From the NCBI GenBank assembly GCA_000733355.1, contig JNVV01000007.1, positions 928,624-992,623 of the forward strand: a stretch of DNA of 64,000 nt, in the 5' to 3' direction. This DNA is from Falciphora oryzae. Its lineage: Eukaryota > Ascomycota > Sordariomycetes > Magnaporthales > Magnaporthaceae. Shown in pieces: positions 11,401 to 23,757 of the stretch (within the stretch, counting starts at the first letter, position 1; every line of letters begins with the position of its first letter). The notes under the pieces are model-generated. The model saw nothing but the letters and a program-made list of their open reading frames with translations. It made no database searches and had not been told where the DNA came from. The translations under genes were made by a program, and so were the position numbers.

Positions 11401-13445
11401 GGACTTGACCAAGCAACTGGCCCACCTGTTGCGGAGGGATGTCCATGCTGTCCATGGATGCCTGCTGGGTGCTCTGTATTGGTCCAGGTGCCATTTGGGG
11501 CCTTCTGAGCTGTTGTTGAAGAAGGGCGGCTTGTTGGTGTGACATGGCGCCGCCCTCTCCCAGGTTATTTCCCATCATTTGGACACCCTGGCCAGGCTGG
11601 GGTTGGCCGGGCCGGACCCCCATAGGTTGCCCCATGTTCTTGGCTTGTTGCTGCGACTCCTGCCACCGGATCATCAGCTCGTTGATCTTATCGGGAGTGA
11701 GACCCTGGAACTGTGCCCGGTCTGCGGGATCCATCGCCTGCAGTATTTGGTTGATATTGCCGCCCATAGATATGGCGGTCCGATGGGCCACGGGGTTGAA
11801 GCGAGGGTCCATTCCTGCCATGGCCGGTCCGTTCATCTGGCCAGCCGACCCAGGCGGCCGGATCGGGGTGCCCGAGTTGAGGGTGTTCATGGCAGGGCTT
11901 TGCGTCGCTGGTGGCGGCCCGCTGAGCCCGCCCGGCTGGCCCTGCAGTGGCTTGCTGACTTGAGTCTGGGCCTGAGCGGCCCTCATCTGAGGTGTTGACT
12001 GCTGCTGCACGCCAAAGGGCTGCTGCATTGGTCTTTGCGGCTGACCCGGCTGCGAGCCCGTCATGTTCATCCCGGGCTGGGGCGTCCGGTTCTGTGGCAT
12101 GCTAGCAGGGACCACGGTTTGCCCCTGTTCTTGGGCCAGTAAGCCCTTGTTCTGCTCGCCTATAATGCTGTCCATGTTGAACGGACTGATTTGCCCCACG
12201 CCGCCTGGCTGGCCCATCATGGCCGGGTTCATCTGACGCTGCTGCTGGAGTTGGTGCATGGCCCCCGGGGGGGCGTTGGGGTTCTGGGGCATCGGTCTCC
12301 TGGCTGCCGCGGCCTGTCGTTGCAGCTGGGCCAGCGCCTGATGCTGGAAATACTGCATCAGAGGGTCCATCCCTCGCGCCCGCATGTTCTGCAGCTGTTG
12401 AGGATCCATCTTGGATTGCAGGCTTATCCTAAGCTGCTGCTTTGCCGCGTCCGGGGTCTGGGCCATCATCTTGGTGGCGAGCTCCACGATCTTGGCCTTA
12501 TCCTGCATCGACATGCCGGGCGCGTTTCCCTGCTCCTGGCCAGGAGGTCTTATCGGCATGCGGTTCGGGCCGCCCATGTTGGCCATCCCTATCGGCATCG
12601 GCTGGCCCGGTTGGCCGGGAATCGGGGAGGCCTGCATCGGGCGCTGCAGGTGCTGGAAGGGGTGTTGGGGGTTCTGGCCCATGGAGGCGTTCATCTGCGC
12701 CTGCGCTTGGGCCTGAGCCTGAGCCTGGGCCTGAGCCTGGGCCTGGGCCTGGAGGGCGTTCTGGTTCATCTGCATCATGCGCTGCTGTTGCTGCTGCTGC
12801 TGTTGTTGTTGTTGCGCCTGTTGTTGCAGCAGAGCGGCATGGCTATTTATGGAATTCTGGATGTTGACCTCGTTTGATTGCCGTTGTGTGAACATCTCGG
12901 TCACCTTGGCCGTCATCTGTCTGTCGTAGGAAGCCTAAAGGGAGCGAACAGGCGCGGTTAGGGTGACGGACAAAGGCGGGGGGAGAGTGGGCGGAAGGCG
13001 CCTTTTGTTTCTTTTGTTGTTTGTGTGCTTACCTTGTCTGGCATTTCATGGAACAACTTCTTCTCAAAGTTGATACCGAATTGCGCAGCCTTAGTTCCAT
13101 CTACGCCTGGATTCGCCAATATGGCGTTGCTGACACTGTGGGGGCAGAGCATGGTCAGCGGGCGGCCGACGCGATGGTGTGACAAGTCAAGGCAGGACAG
13201 GAGGTCGATCGGAGCAGGCAGCACGCAGTCTGAGGCGAGCAACCGAAGGGGATAACTTACAGTGTGGTGACCTTTCCGAGGCGATCTCCAATCTGAACAC
13301 CGGCTTGCCAGCCATGTTGGATCTGGGGTTGTTCGATGAGAGCGGAATACACAACCTGGCTCAGCTGGTTATGCTGGTTTGGGTTCATCTGCGGGCGGCG
13401 CTGCGGCATCATGCCAGCCATATTGGGTGGCATGTTCGCGGCCAT
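8461..13445 (-). CDS. MED15: Mediator complex subunit 15 (GAL11-type), Gln-rich
   Basis: Tail-module subunit of Mediator that receives signals from transcription activators in the nucleus. Four exons (13445-13261, 13135-13033, 12934-9881, 9807-8461) give 1562 residues. A KIX domain spans about residues 30-115: GWQAGVQIGDRLGKVTTL, then VSNAILANPGVDGTKAAQFG, FEKKLFHEMPDK and ASYDRQMTAKVTEMF. The first three exons together encode it and reading is continuous only with these splices. A Q tract lies at about 131-148 and a very long Gln/Gln-Ala tract at about 650-760. The C-terminal quarter has conserved-looking helices (LTSEQIARLTPEHKAKYEAM; NVEKAEMARKFKSVVDFFTK; LDQALEMINNMIKDIGNWYK). The ATG at 13445 was chosen because the KIX domain follows directly. 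The gene is divergent from RPE1 across 1.7 kb. Confidence 0.92.
10940..11275 (-). repeat. CAG/CAA-type trinucleotide repeat in MED15
   Basis: On the minus strand this is a nearly uninterrupted run of CAG/CAA with interspersed GC(G/C) and AAG codons, giving about 110 residues of Gln with Ala and a few Lys, Arg and His. Regular QQQA units (CAACAAGCGCAG-like, 11085-11165) repeat eight or so times. The plus strand reads as long Leu/Val/Ala ORFs, which are shadows. Length variation between strains is likely, and collapse during assembly is possible. Confidence 0.9.
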
Positions 13446-15187
13446 GGCCGCGGGCGTTTATAGGGAGCAAGCCCTACTCTGGAAAGGATGGCGACGCGGA
13501 ATACAGAGCTAACGGTTCGGCCGGGAAGGGGGAAGGACGGCGTGAGACGTGAGACCGGGGTTCAGTTCGTCGTGACAGAGAGCGCGGGAGGTGACCCAGA
13601 ATAATGCGGCGGTCACAGTGACTTGGCCGACTGGGCTTTCGCGCAACGAGGCAGGAAGCCGGCAACGGGCTGCAGGCTGCCTAGTGCAGACCACCGGCGT
13701 CCATATGGAGCGGGTCTCGCGTGCGACAAAGGGTACTGTCGGTTCCACCTGGGCTCGAGCAGATCCCCGTCTCGTCCACGGGCGTTCTCGAAATGGCAGC
13801 TTGTGTCTGCGTCGGGCCGGTTCTGGTTCCTCTCCCTCTTCTCCTTCGTCTCCTTGCGTGATTTTTTTTTCCCCCGTCGACGAGACAGCGCGACAGAGGG
13901 CGATGGTGAGGGTGGCGAAAAGCGTGACGAGATTCAAGAGCCCGGGTGGCTGGCTGGTGTGAATGAGAGCGGAGCGGGAGACGGCGCTGGGCTTTGGTGC
14001 TTCCGACGAGAGACAAGACGGACGCCGATCCGGGAGACAGGCGACGCGGGAAGGCCTGGTGTTTTTTTCGAGCCTGGGACGAAGCACAGCAGAGGACGGG
14101 AGAGAGGACGGGACTCTGGCGTTTAGAGTTTGAGCGACGGACGGGCGGCTGGCTGGCGGACGAAAAGTAAGGGAAAATAAAATAAAATAAAAACGGGTCT
14201 GTTCGGCGGACAGGAAAGGGCACGGGCGGGTGGCGCCAGCACGCAGCGTCGACGGTGGTGGCAGCGAAGGGATTCGCAGCAGAGAGCGTGTTTGCTCGTC
14301 GGCGGTTGTGAGGTGTTGGAGACAGACAAGGCAAGGGGAGGGTGAGGCAGGCCGGCAGGTGAGAGAAGAAACTGACGAGGGCATGGGATGACTGGGCTGG
14401 GCTGGGGAACCAAGAATCCACTGCAGGGAATGGGGTGAGCGGCACCAGGCAAGACCTGCAGGTGGACGTTCTTGGGCGCCGGGTAGGTACCTCAGGTACA
14501 TCAGCCCAAGTACCGAAGTCCCAGGCGTGGGCCGGCCTCCCCTGTCGCCCTGTCGGGCCCCACAAGTCTGTCGGACTGGTGGCAACCTAAACCTGGCACC
14601 TCGACTCTGACCCAGGGGACCCAGCCCAACCCGTCGCGCTCTCTGTGATGCACTCTGCTCCAAAAGCCCAGCACATCTGCATTGGTGCAGTACGTACCAC
14701 CGTTGGGCAGTGGAGCCATGCTCAGCACTGCTCAAATCAGTGCACGCAGAATCAAAATCGTACCGTGCAGCACCCTGGAGGTGCGTGGTACCACCCATTT
14801 GCCCATCTGCACTGAGTCTCCGCCCTCCTCCATCGCTGCGCTGGAACCGGGCGGCTGCGTGCGTGTCCGCGGCAGCGTCATGGTCGGCTTGATTGAGCTT
14901 GAGGCTTTTTGGGGAGCGCACCCCCACCATCGACAACGTAGGCCCAGCGGGTTTGGTGGCACCCAACGGGCAACTTGACGTCGAATCCATCGCCGGCTTG
15001 CCCTTGGCCGTTGCTTAGGTCAACAGCAGCCCCAAACTACATCGACGCCACTGATTCTCACCATCTGCAAGCGGCGGCATCCTTTGGCCTCCACCCCCTT
15101 CCTCAGGATCCGTTCCGCCGTCCGTGCTGCTATCTCGATCCTCGCCAAACCCCCACTTCGCTCCGAGTCAAAAAAGCAACAGCAACC
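13446..15187. promoter_or_regulatory. Divergent promoter region MED15 / RPE1
   Basis: About 1.7 kb between two divergent start codons. It must hold both promoters and 5' UTRs. I see no clear TATA box. A GGTAGGTACCTCAGGTACAT stretch lies near 14479, and several direct GTGCAG/CTGCAC hexamers occur at 14685-14815. A 493-codon minus-strand ORF (14990-13509) lacks protein-like character and is not called. Confidence 0.55.
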
Positions 15188-16057
15188 ATGGCACCCAAAG
15201 CCATCATCGCACCCTCCATCCTGTCGGCCGATTTTGGCAACCTGGGCGAGGAATGTTCCAGGACCATCAGCCAGGGGGCCGATTGGCTTCATGTAGACAT
15301 CATGTAGGACCCGAGCAGAGAGCAAGAGAGACAGCAGCCCCGCCTGGACCTGCATCGTCCTGGCGCTTGGGGGTGATGGGTTTGGACGGCACATTAACCG
15401 CGCAAGACGACGCACAGGGACGGCCATTTTGTGCCCAACATAACCTTCGGACCCCCAGTGGTGGCCAAGATCCGGCGGCACGTCGACCAGCCCTCGGCCC
15501 CCCAGGGCCGAGGCACCTTCGACTGCCACATGATGATCGCGGAGCCCAAGAAATGGGTCAAGGAGTTCAAGGCCGCCGGCTGCGACCTGTACTGCTTCCA
15601 CTACGAGGCCGCCTTCAGCTCCGCCGCCGAGGCGCCCGCCGAGGAGTCGGAGCTCAAGACGAGCCCGCGCGAGCTGATCCGCTACATCCACGACCAGGGC
15701 CTGCTGGCCGGCATCGCCCTCAAGCCTGCCACGCCCGCCGACGTGCTGTACGAGATCCTCGACTCCCCCCAGGACAAGGAGCGGCCCGACATGGTCCTTA
15801 TCATGACGGTCGAGCCCGGCTTCGGCGGCCAGAAGTTCATGGCCAGCGAGCTGCCCAAGGTCCAGGCCCTGCGCGAGCGCTACCCGGAGCTCAACATCGA
15901 GGTTGACGGCGGCCTGGGGCCCGGCACCATCGACCAGGCCGCCGACGCCGGCGCCAACGTCATCGTGGCCGGCAGCGCCGTCTTCGGTGCCAAGGACCCA
16001 AGCGAGGTCATCAAGGTCCTGCGGGAGGCGGTTGAGAAGCGGTCTGAGAGGTTGTAA
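15188..16057 (+). CDS. RPE1: Ribulose-phosphate 3-epimerase
   Basis: Interconverts D-ribulose 5-phosphate and D-xylulose 5-phosphate in the non-oxidative pentose phosphate pathway; cytosolic TIM barrel. Two exons, 15188-15303 and 15418-16057, encode 251 residues. The first strand reads [17 protein letters not shown]. The 114-nt intron (GTAGGA...ACATTAACCG...CACAG) interrupts the catalytic and metal-binding motif, which is restored as [18 protein letters not shown] on splicing. Further family signatures are [24 protein letters not shown] and the phosphate-binding end [20 protein letters not shown] followed by [11 protein letters not shown] short Ala/Glu-rich insertion ([17 protein letters not shown]) lies before the [17 protein letters not shown] segment, making the protein slightly longer than the usual 220-240 residues. 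Confidence 0.97.
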
Positions 16058-17860
16058 TTCGCGGCTTTGTGAATCCGTGTCTTGGAATTAGATAACCCCT
16101 AGAGACGGGAACAATACGAGAGAGGAACTTGGCCGGATCACGTGGCCAAGAATACGAAAAGAAAATCGCGTCTTAGGTGACACCTTAGCATGGATGCTAG
16201 ACCAGGCGCAGAATTAGTATACGTAGTATTCGCGATCTAGACATCAGCTTCGCAAGCCTCCTTTCTTTTCCCGGTTTCTTGCTTCTTTTTCGATCAACTG
16301 TTCTCTCTGTCTCATTTACTAGAGCATAGGCCATCCAACCAGAAGAGGTATTGCCAACATTTTTTGTTCTCTTTTTGGAACGTTTTACTGCCATTGAAAC
16401 CTCCCCGAGACGCGTCCTCAAATGACCAGAGGGCATGAGAGTGGAGCAAGATTGGGGCAAAAAAAAAAAAAAAAAAGCCATCATATGATCGCGTCTTTAC
16501 CGACGGGCGTGCCCATCCCACGGGCAATATCATGTGTACCCTACACATGCATCCTACACAGGTACTTACCAGAAGGCTCACTTTGCTCTTCTCCCATCCT
16601 TATCGGGACGTGGAGGCGCGAGCTCGGTGGGGGACGGACGGACGGCTGCGACCGAAGAGCCGAGATGAACCCATGCCCACCCTGCCGTTGGCAAATGTCC
16701 AGCATACACAAATATCGAGGAGGGAGGAACAGTCAGTCCATTGGCCACGCCCCCTATCCTCGAATACCTTTTTTTTTTTTCTTTTTTCTTTTTTTTTATA
16801 TATAGCTTCTTCGTCTGCCTACTGACAGGCCAAGAGCAAGCCCCCAGCCCTCTCTGTTTATGGGAGTGCCCGCCGATATGGCGACCGTCGGTGGTGGCGC
16901 CGTGCTAAAGCAGCGTCCCTTTTTTTCTTTGCTTTTCTTTTCTCTTTTTTACCTGTCTCGATCGGGTCCTCTGCCTTCTCCCCCCCAGCCCCATTTAACT
17001 TGGAGAAACGCCCACTCAGTAATGCAAGAAAGCTATAGACGACACGGAATGACGCGAAGAATAAGAATGGCGAATCGGCGCTGCAACGCAAAGGCCCCGC
17101 GTCTAATCGTGTGTTGGCCAAGGTCACAGGTCCACTTGAAACGGGAGCACTCTGGCGGTTCAGGCAAGATGCCAGGACGAACGGGGCCTGGAAAGGGAAA
17201 CATTTCTGGACAACCACAGCAAAGAAAAATGAAATAATCACAGGCACCGCAGGCGGACAGGAGCAATCAAGCAGGTTTGCTTGCCAGGCCCATCCCAGCA
17301 CCCGTCCATAAACTCCCCGTTTGGTTCGGCGACATTCAGCCAGCAAATGCGGAAGGTCAGTCCCAGCTGCTGTGGAGGAGGAGCATTTCTCGTGCTAATA
17401 ATGCATGACTATCCCGGCTTGCTGGTGTTTATTGGCGGGCGCACTGATGCGGAAACACTTGGACCCTGGCGCCACCAGAAGGACCCTCAAACCAAACACG
17501 ATCGGGTTCGCGGGCGTCCCCTTTGCCCACTCGTTTATCTCTCGTCTGGTGTTTTTTCTTCATTCTGTTCGCGTGCCTGGGCCCCGGCCGCGTGCTTGCG
17601 AATGTGTTCATGGGAAGAGGGGTAGGGCAGATAATCAAATAGGTAGACAACCTTGCCTGCCGCCGATGGAGGAGAGAGAAGGAAAGCAGAGAAGAGGATT
17701 GGGGGAGGAGGACGGGATCGAGGGTTTGCCAAAACAGGGAAGACTGGGGGTGGACAGGGACAGCGGGAGCCTTCCAAATTGCAGACAATGTACCTCGCCG
17801 GTACCGGCCAAGTGACTTTTGCTCTGCTCAACTTGCGTGCTTTCCCCGATTCGGATTGGT

Positions 17861-17883
17861 GTGGGTGTGGGTGCCACACCCAC
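17861..17883. repeat. Perfect 10-bp inverted repeat, 3-nt loop
   Basis: GTGGGTGTGG at 17861-17870 is followed by GTG and then by its exact reverse complement CCACACCCAC at 17874-17883. It could form a compact G/C hairpin or act as a palindromic protein site. It lies in gene-free DNA, with no T-run directly after it. Confidence 0.6.
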
Positions 17884-18928
17884 CTCTGCGTCCCCCCCTG
17901 CCATGAAAAGCCGCCCGCACAGCGAAGCGGCGATAAGGACCCGGCGGACGCCCCGGTTCTGTTTCTTTGCTTTTCAGACATCTCCTACCCGCCAGACCTT
18001 GGCGGCGACAGGAAGCAGGGAATGGGAGGTGAGGGAGGGTGGTGCGTACCTAGCGTCAACAGCAAAACTCCCAAGACGTTCGAACCCGTTGCGACGGCGA
18101 GCGTTGAGGATTCCGCCGTAGCTTGGCTGTGACAGGTGCAGAGACCCAATCCCCAGTACCCAATAGCCGACAAATAACAAGCGAGACATGTTCTGTGGGC
18201 ACCAACCAGGTTGATGTGCCATAATGGGGCCGCGAGCGAGTGCCCCGGGCGATGGGCGCGAGGCTTGCGAAGCGGGCAGTGCCTCGTTTTCCCTCACCCC
18301 CAAATTCCTCCTGCGCTCCTACTTCTACAAGTTTGGACTCAATCTTGGGCGTCTGGCACACCGAGGCGGCCTTCTTTTTTTTTTTTTTTTTTTTTTGACT
18401 CCTAGGCCCAGTGGCAAGCGACATTTTGACATTTCATCGACGTGATATTGAACATCATCGACATCGGTCCGCCCTTGCGATGTTTCTAGCACACCCGCAT
18501 CCTCCAAGCCAGTCCGTGTTCCGGGAGGGGCCTAAATTGCACAAAACTGCCAGCCGGGTGACAAGGCCCCCACGCCACTTCACGCGATCCAGGGCAGGCT
18601 GGCACTCAGATAGGAAATGTACCGGGCCGAGGCAGCTGTGAGGCATATGCAGACACGAATAAGGAGCTGATATGCTTCGCAAAAACTCAAAGGCTCGACT
18701 GCTACGCGCAGGGCCTGCCCGCGTCACTGCAACTGTGATTTCGATGATTGTGTGTTAGCACAGGTTGTCAAGGGACGCGCCGAGGGCGACGGATTGACGT
18801 CGAGTCGCTCGCTGCCCATGCTGATCCTAGCACCACCCGGCACTCCCTTGCTGGCTGGGCTTCCTTGCTTAGCACGGATCAAAATCTGGTATGCTATATC
18901 GACAGGGGGGTTGCACCCACGGACGCTG

Positions 18929-18967
18929 AAGAAAGAAAAGAAAGAAAGAAAGAAAGAAAAAAAAAAA
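18929..18967. repeat. GAAA microsatellite
   Basis: Tandem GAAA units ending in an A-run. Similar GAAA-plus-A tracts occur at 19267-19303, 21674-21719 and 23214-23245, all in the same gene-free region and all purine-rich on the plus strand. Confidence 0.8.
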
Positions 18968-21673
18968 TATGGGACAAGGGTCTGGCTGCGTACCGCCCAC
19001 CGACACTTTGCTGCGAAAGGTACGGACGGGCAGCGACCGTAGGAACGTCGATCGGCATGGAGGCAGGTACCCTCTCTCTGTCTGCTAGTCCCCGTCCCCT
19101 TGTCAGCCTGGAAGTGTCCACAAGAAACGCAAAAACCCCGAGATCCAGGAGGCTGCACGCGAATTCACCACGAGGGATAAAGGCACAGGGGCAAAAAAAG
19201 GAACCTTTGGTCGTCGCAGTCGTAGTCTTGATCGAGCCCGACACCATCGCCAAGAGGAAGCCAGCGAAAAAAGAAAAAAAGAAAAAAAGAAAAAAAAAAA
19301 AAATCAATGATCCAGCCGGGGCCGCGTTGGCCGTGTCTCAGGAAGGAGAGAAAGAAGGTTAAAATAACACACTGGAAGGGGCATGCCCTGGACTGTCTCT
19401 CGGTGGCCGTCGTGTTACATGCCAATTTAGCCTGCTCCGTCCTATTCCCCCACAACCCACTGGCTGGTACGGGAAGAAGAGGACGGAGAAGGATGCAGAA
19501 CACAAAGATGGATGGCAATGTCACCCCATCACTGCCTTGAATCCTGTTTATCTGGTCGCTTGAAACGGAAACCTTCACTTGCACCATTCTCCCCTGCCAC
19601 GCTGCTGTGGGAGTGAGCAGGGACATTACAGAGCAGCTGGGCCATGTCAGTATTTGGGAAAGGCACCCGGTAAGGTACCCGGCGGCATGGCCGCGAAGCT
19701 CGGGAGATTGCAGGCGAGGTTGGGTACAATCACGGGGTACCTACGTGCAAACACATCACACGCCTGCATCGGAGGGATTCCTGGGCATACTTGCAGGGCG
19801 GTGGTTGCCGGCGGCGATGATCCGACCCGACTCTGGCGCCACACGACCGGCCCTGTCCGTCCTGATGCAGAAGAAGGGACGACGCCGTACCTCAAGCATT
19901 AGCCGGCACCGACAATGGGACCATGTCGGTTTGCCACATCCAACGCGGAGATCAAGCGCTGGACGGATCTCCGTGCCATTCTTTCGAGAAGCCCCAGATC
20001 ATCGGGCAAGAGGGACGGGAAGACAGAGAAGCGTCGAGGACCCAGAGGCCAGGGCTGGGTATCACCAACAGCCCACGACCAGAAGAGATATTGCCCGTGG
20101 CTCCCATCTAGGGGCGTCGTTTTTTTTTTGTTTCGGCCGCCGCGCAGTGTCCGTGGAGCGCTGCAAGTGTCAAAGCGGGACCTGGGCGCGGGAGAGGGAA
20201 AAAGAGGAGACGAAGAAAGATGCGAAGCAGGACAAGAACAAAGGACAAAAAGGGACACCACGAATCTCGCTGGGCAAGTGTGCATGATGCAAATGACCAC
20301 GAATTAGGACAATAAAAAAAGACATAGAGATGAGATGTCGTGCAGCCTCGGTTCTAAAAGCCCCGAGGAGAGGCCAGGCCATGGGTGAATGACATCCATG
20401 GAAGACGGGCAAAAATCCCCTTGTTGCAGCATTGGGCGCCACCGTTCGCAGAAAGAACTGGAGCGTGTCTGATCGCCGCAGCTCAATCAGCGACGGCAGG
20501 GCAAACGAACGGGCAAAAACAAGAATGGGGCCGGGATGAACTGGAGAGGGAGAGGAAAGTCGATGCCCTCTCTCGTCCTCGAGGGAGGCAGCACAGGTTT
20601 ACGAGGGCGCGGGCGCCAGTCAAAGTGTCCGAGCCAAACTCGGCCCAAGCCGATAATCCCGAAGATCGTGGGCCGAAAAGAGCAGCACATATCCCCCGCG
20701 TCGGGAAAATGCGCAATCGTCGGCGGCTGTAATTCCAACGTGGACATTGTCTTGTGCCAGCTTTCCATGCCTGCCAAGCATACGCGAAATGCAATCGAAG
20801 AGTCACCCAGTCGCTCCCAGTTAAAACCGCGCTCGCTGCTCCTGTCCAACAGAGCTTGGGTTGCCCGAAAAAAAGAAGGCAACGAATCTCGATGGTCTGG
20901 GAGCCGAGCCAAGTCGCTCCGCGCCTCTCACCGGTAGAGGAGGAAGGCTGGCGGCTGCTCAGCCTGGACGCCTGGGCGGCGCGACGAATAGAGCGAATGG
21001 GCACTGACTGTTCTCATCAAGTACCGATCGAGATATTTCTGGCTGGTGATTCCAATTACTGGTATCCTGGCTGCTATGCCACACCAGGGCTATTTATTTA
21101 TTGACGGTGCCGGTACGCATAGGAAATGGCTTCACGATCCAGGGAAGAAGAAACGTACCGACCCTGTCCAGCCAGCTTCTGCAAGCCAGCCAGCCAGCAC
21201 CCACGCAGCTGCGCGCGGCCGATGGCGAACAACGACGGCACGGACAGGGGTGAAAAGCTACAGTCTCTGCATAGTACGTACTGTACATATGTACATACAT
21301 GCATGCACAGCAGCGAGTGCTCGATTGGGCGACACACCCCTGCGACGCCTTCTGACCCCTGCCGACCAGGGTGCAGGGGGGCCCCAGGACTTGGAAAAGG
21401 TAACGGTACAAAGGCTGCTTGTACCGCTACAGAGCGACATGCGGCCGCCATCCCTGTGCTGTCACCCACACCCACTTTGGAGGACTCCAGAGAGGGTGTT
21501 GTTGTTTGCCCACGCCCAGGCAGGCAAGTAAGGTGAAATGTTCCGGAGAGGGAGGGAGGGGCGAGGTTGGGATGGCAAAGATATATGTGGATGAGTGCGT
21601 GTGTGTTTTATTGTTCTGTTGCCAAATACCCGCTGTTGTTTTCGTGCCTGGCGTTTACTATGTTTGGAAGGGG

Positions 21674-21710
<37 letters not shown>

Positions 21711-21719
21711 AAGAAAGAA
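21674..21719. repeat. Poly-A tract (about 35 A) followed by GAAA units
   Basis: About 35 consecutive A residues from 21674 to 21708, then GAAAGAAAGAAA. It is the longest homopolymer in the window. No coding sequence, target-site duplication or element body was found beside it, so it is called a simple repeat and not a retroelement tail. The exact length may be unreliable in the assembly. Confidence 0.85.
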
Positions 21720-23726
21720 ACACTCGCTGGCACTCAGACGGATGGAAAGACAGACAGAGAGAGAGGAGGGAGAGAGAACGAGAGGCGGAAAGCACCCGCC
21801 CACTCAGACTCGCACACACGCAGAACTCGCATACGCATTCACTTCACACTCACACACCACACCCACCCGGCCCCACCGCCCGCCCATGTACCCAAAAAAG
21901 AGACAACTGACAAGCAGACTGACCGATCGACCGGACAGGCCAGCAGCCTCCGCCCCTCCCTCGAGGCTGCCGCACACCCACGGCCGCTTTCTTTGTGCTG
22001 TGGGCGCTGACAGTTGGGCCAACGGTGCTAGTAGAACAACGGGCAGGCAACAGCCACAGCAAGAGAAGGGCCGCAGAAAAAAAGGAAAGAAACACAGAAA
22101 GTGACAAGGAAATATTTCTACGAGGCAAAAAAAAGAAAGGAAGAAACGCACAAGTCAACACGGGCACGGACCGAGTGGCGGTGTGGGACGAGCGGGCGTA
22201 TGTAGTAGAAGCATCATCAGCAATAAAACCTTAGATCAAGCAACAGTGTGTGGAAAGCATAGGTAGGCCATTCGCCCATTCCAAGATTTCAAAGAAGCAG
22301 CAGGACAAAAGGGCGGACAGCAAAGCACTGAGATCACGAGGCGCCCGGTTTCTGCGCCGCCTGTTTTTCTTTTTGCTCTGCTGCTCTCCAACCATGCAAT
22401 GCGGAGCTGGATACATCGATAGTGCTGCTATTGGGTAGTATATTTGGCACATCACCAATTGTGCCTTGACGCGCTCCCTCCTGTGATCGGATCAATTGTC
22501 GTTCCCGACTTTCCTCCCTCTCCTCCAATATCTCAGCCATGCCCCAGAGAAAAGCAATAGTGTTCACCTCAGAATGAGAAACATCTGCGAGACGGGTGCA
22601 AAAAACGAACGAGGACATGCCCCCCCGAGATCCCTTCGACTTTGCTGTTTCTTTGGTCTCCACAAGCCGTAACAACGGCTGCCCGTGGTGTCCCCACCCT
22701 GGCTGACCTGGCGCGCGAAGGGGACCGACCCGCTCTGCAGCGCAAAATCGCCAGGGGTGGACAGGCAGGACAGGACAGGATGGGGAGCACAAAAAAGAAA
22801 GAGAGCGGCGGGCAAATGCGCGCCGCAAGATAAATTGAACGCGATGGCGGTTGATGGCTGGGGCCTACCTACTTACCGCTTTACCTGTACGTGTGTATGC
22901 TGCACATGCCCGATTCAAGGTTAAAAAAACAAACTGGTCCAGTGACCATCTTGCATCCGAGGATAATTGGCGGTCAGACAGATAAAGCCGTTGGACAGAT
23001 TTGCATGTATTCGCATTTGTCTTTCTCTTGCTCCTCGCCTCGAGCAGGAGTTCTTTCAATCAATGCACACAATCCACATCCAGAATCAGGGTGGCTTCAA
23101 ATAAATTCCCCTTCTGCCGTGGACGGGGCGGGCGGGAGGCCAAAACATATTCGGAATCGGCTAGGGTGTGCGGGGGCAAGGGGAAAAGACAAAGTGAGGG
23201 CCCAGGGAGAAAGAAAAAAAAAAAAAAAAAAAGAAAGAAAGAAAGAGGGACGGGCCCTGGCTCGGATAGGGGGGGACTTTGGGGTGCGTGTGAGTGTGGG
23301 CAGACGGGATCGACGCAAGACCCAAAACCCTGTTCCGCCGCCGCCATCAAGTCCTCGGGTGTGCTCTGCGAGTACTGCCACCTTGACCTTGTGCGTGCTA
23401 GCGTTTGTGTGGTGGTGGTGGTGCCCCCCAGGGCCCCACAGGAGGTGTAGGTGTGTGTGCCTCGCGGCTTTCAGTGACAACAAACAAACCACTCTATCCA
23501 GGCAGACAAGCAGATGAAATCCCGGACTCGCGCCGCACTGGAAATCTCGGCTACAGCATTGAAGATGCACAGGCACAAGATGGATCAATGGTTCTCCACA
23601 CGCATCACCGATTGCGCCTCGACGGCCGGCGGCAGGAAGGATGTGGAATGATAAGATCAAAATCCAATTTATGGAGCCCGTAAGGCTGAACAGCAAAACC
23701 TGGGCTGGGCGGCTGGTGGCTTGCAG

Positions 23727-23757
23727 TTTTTTTTTTTTTTTTTTTTTTTGGGGGGGG
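23727..23757. repeat. T23-G8 homopolymer junction
   Basis: A run of 23 T directly followed by 8 G at 23750-23757. A pure pyrimidine-to-purine junction of this length is unusual even among the many poly-T tracts here. Confidence 0.8.

Noticed and set aside
10724..11542. Long Leu/Val/Ala ORFs on the plus strand opposite MED15
   Set aside because: They are the reverse reading of the CAG-type repeat (CTG/TGC in other frames).
13509..14990. 493-codon minus-strand ORF starting with ATG upstream of MED15
   Set aside because: No domain, no amino-acid pattern typical of a folded protein, and it reads through promoter/5'-leader DNA of MED15. In GC-rich DNA such open stretches arise by chance.
18070..18095. 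T-loop-like GTTCGAACC, considered as a tRNA
   Set aside because: No matching acceptor stem or D-loop around it on either strand.
18901..19307. Lys/Phe-rich ORFs over GAAA repeats
   Set aside because: They owe their length to the repeat and have no conserved features.
21674..21719. Poly-A tract as the tail of a retroelement
   Set aside because: No upstream element body, ORF or target-site duplication could be seen; similar GAAA tracts nearby point to simple-sequence DNA.
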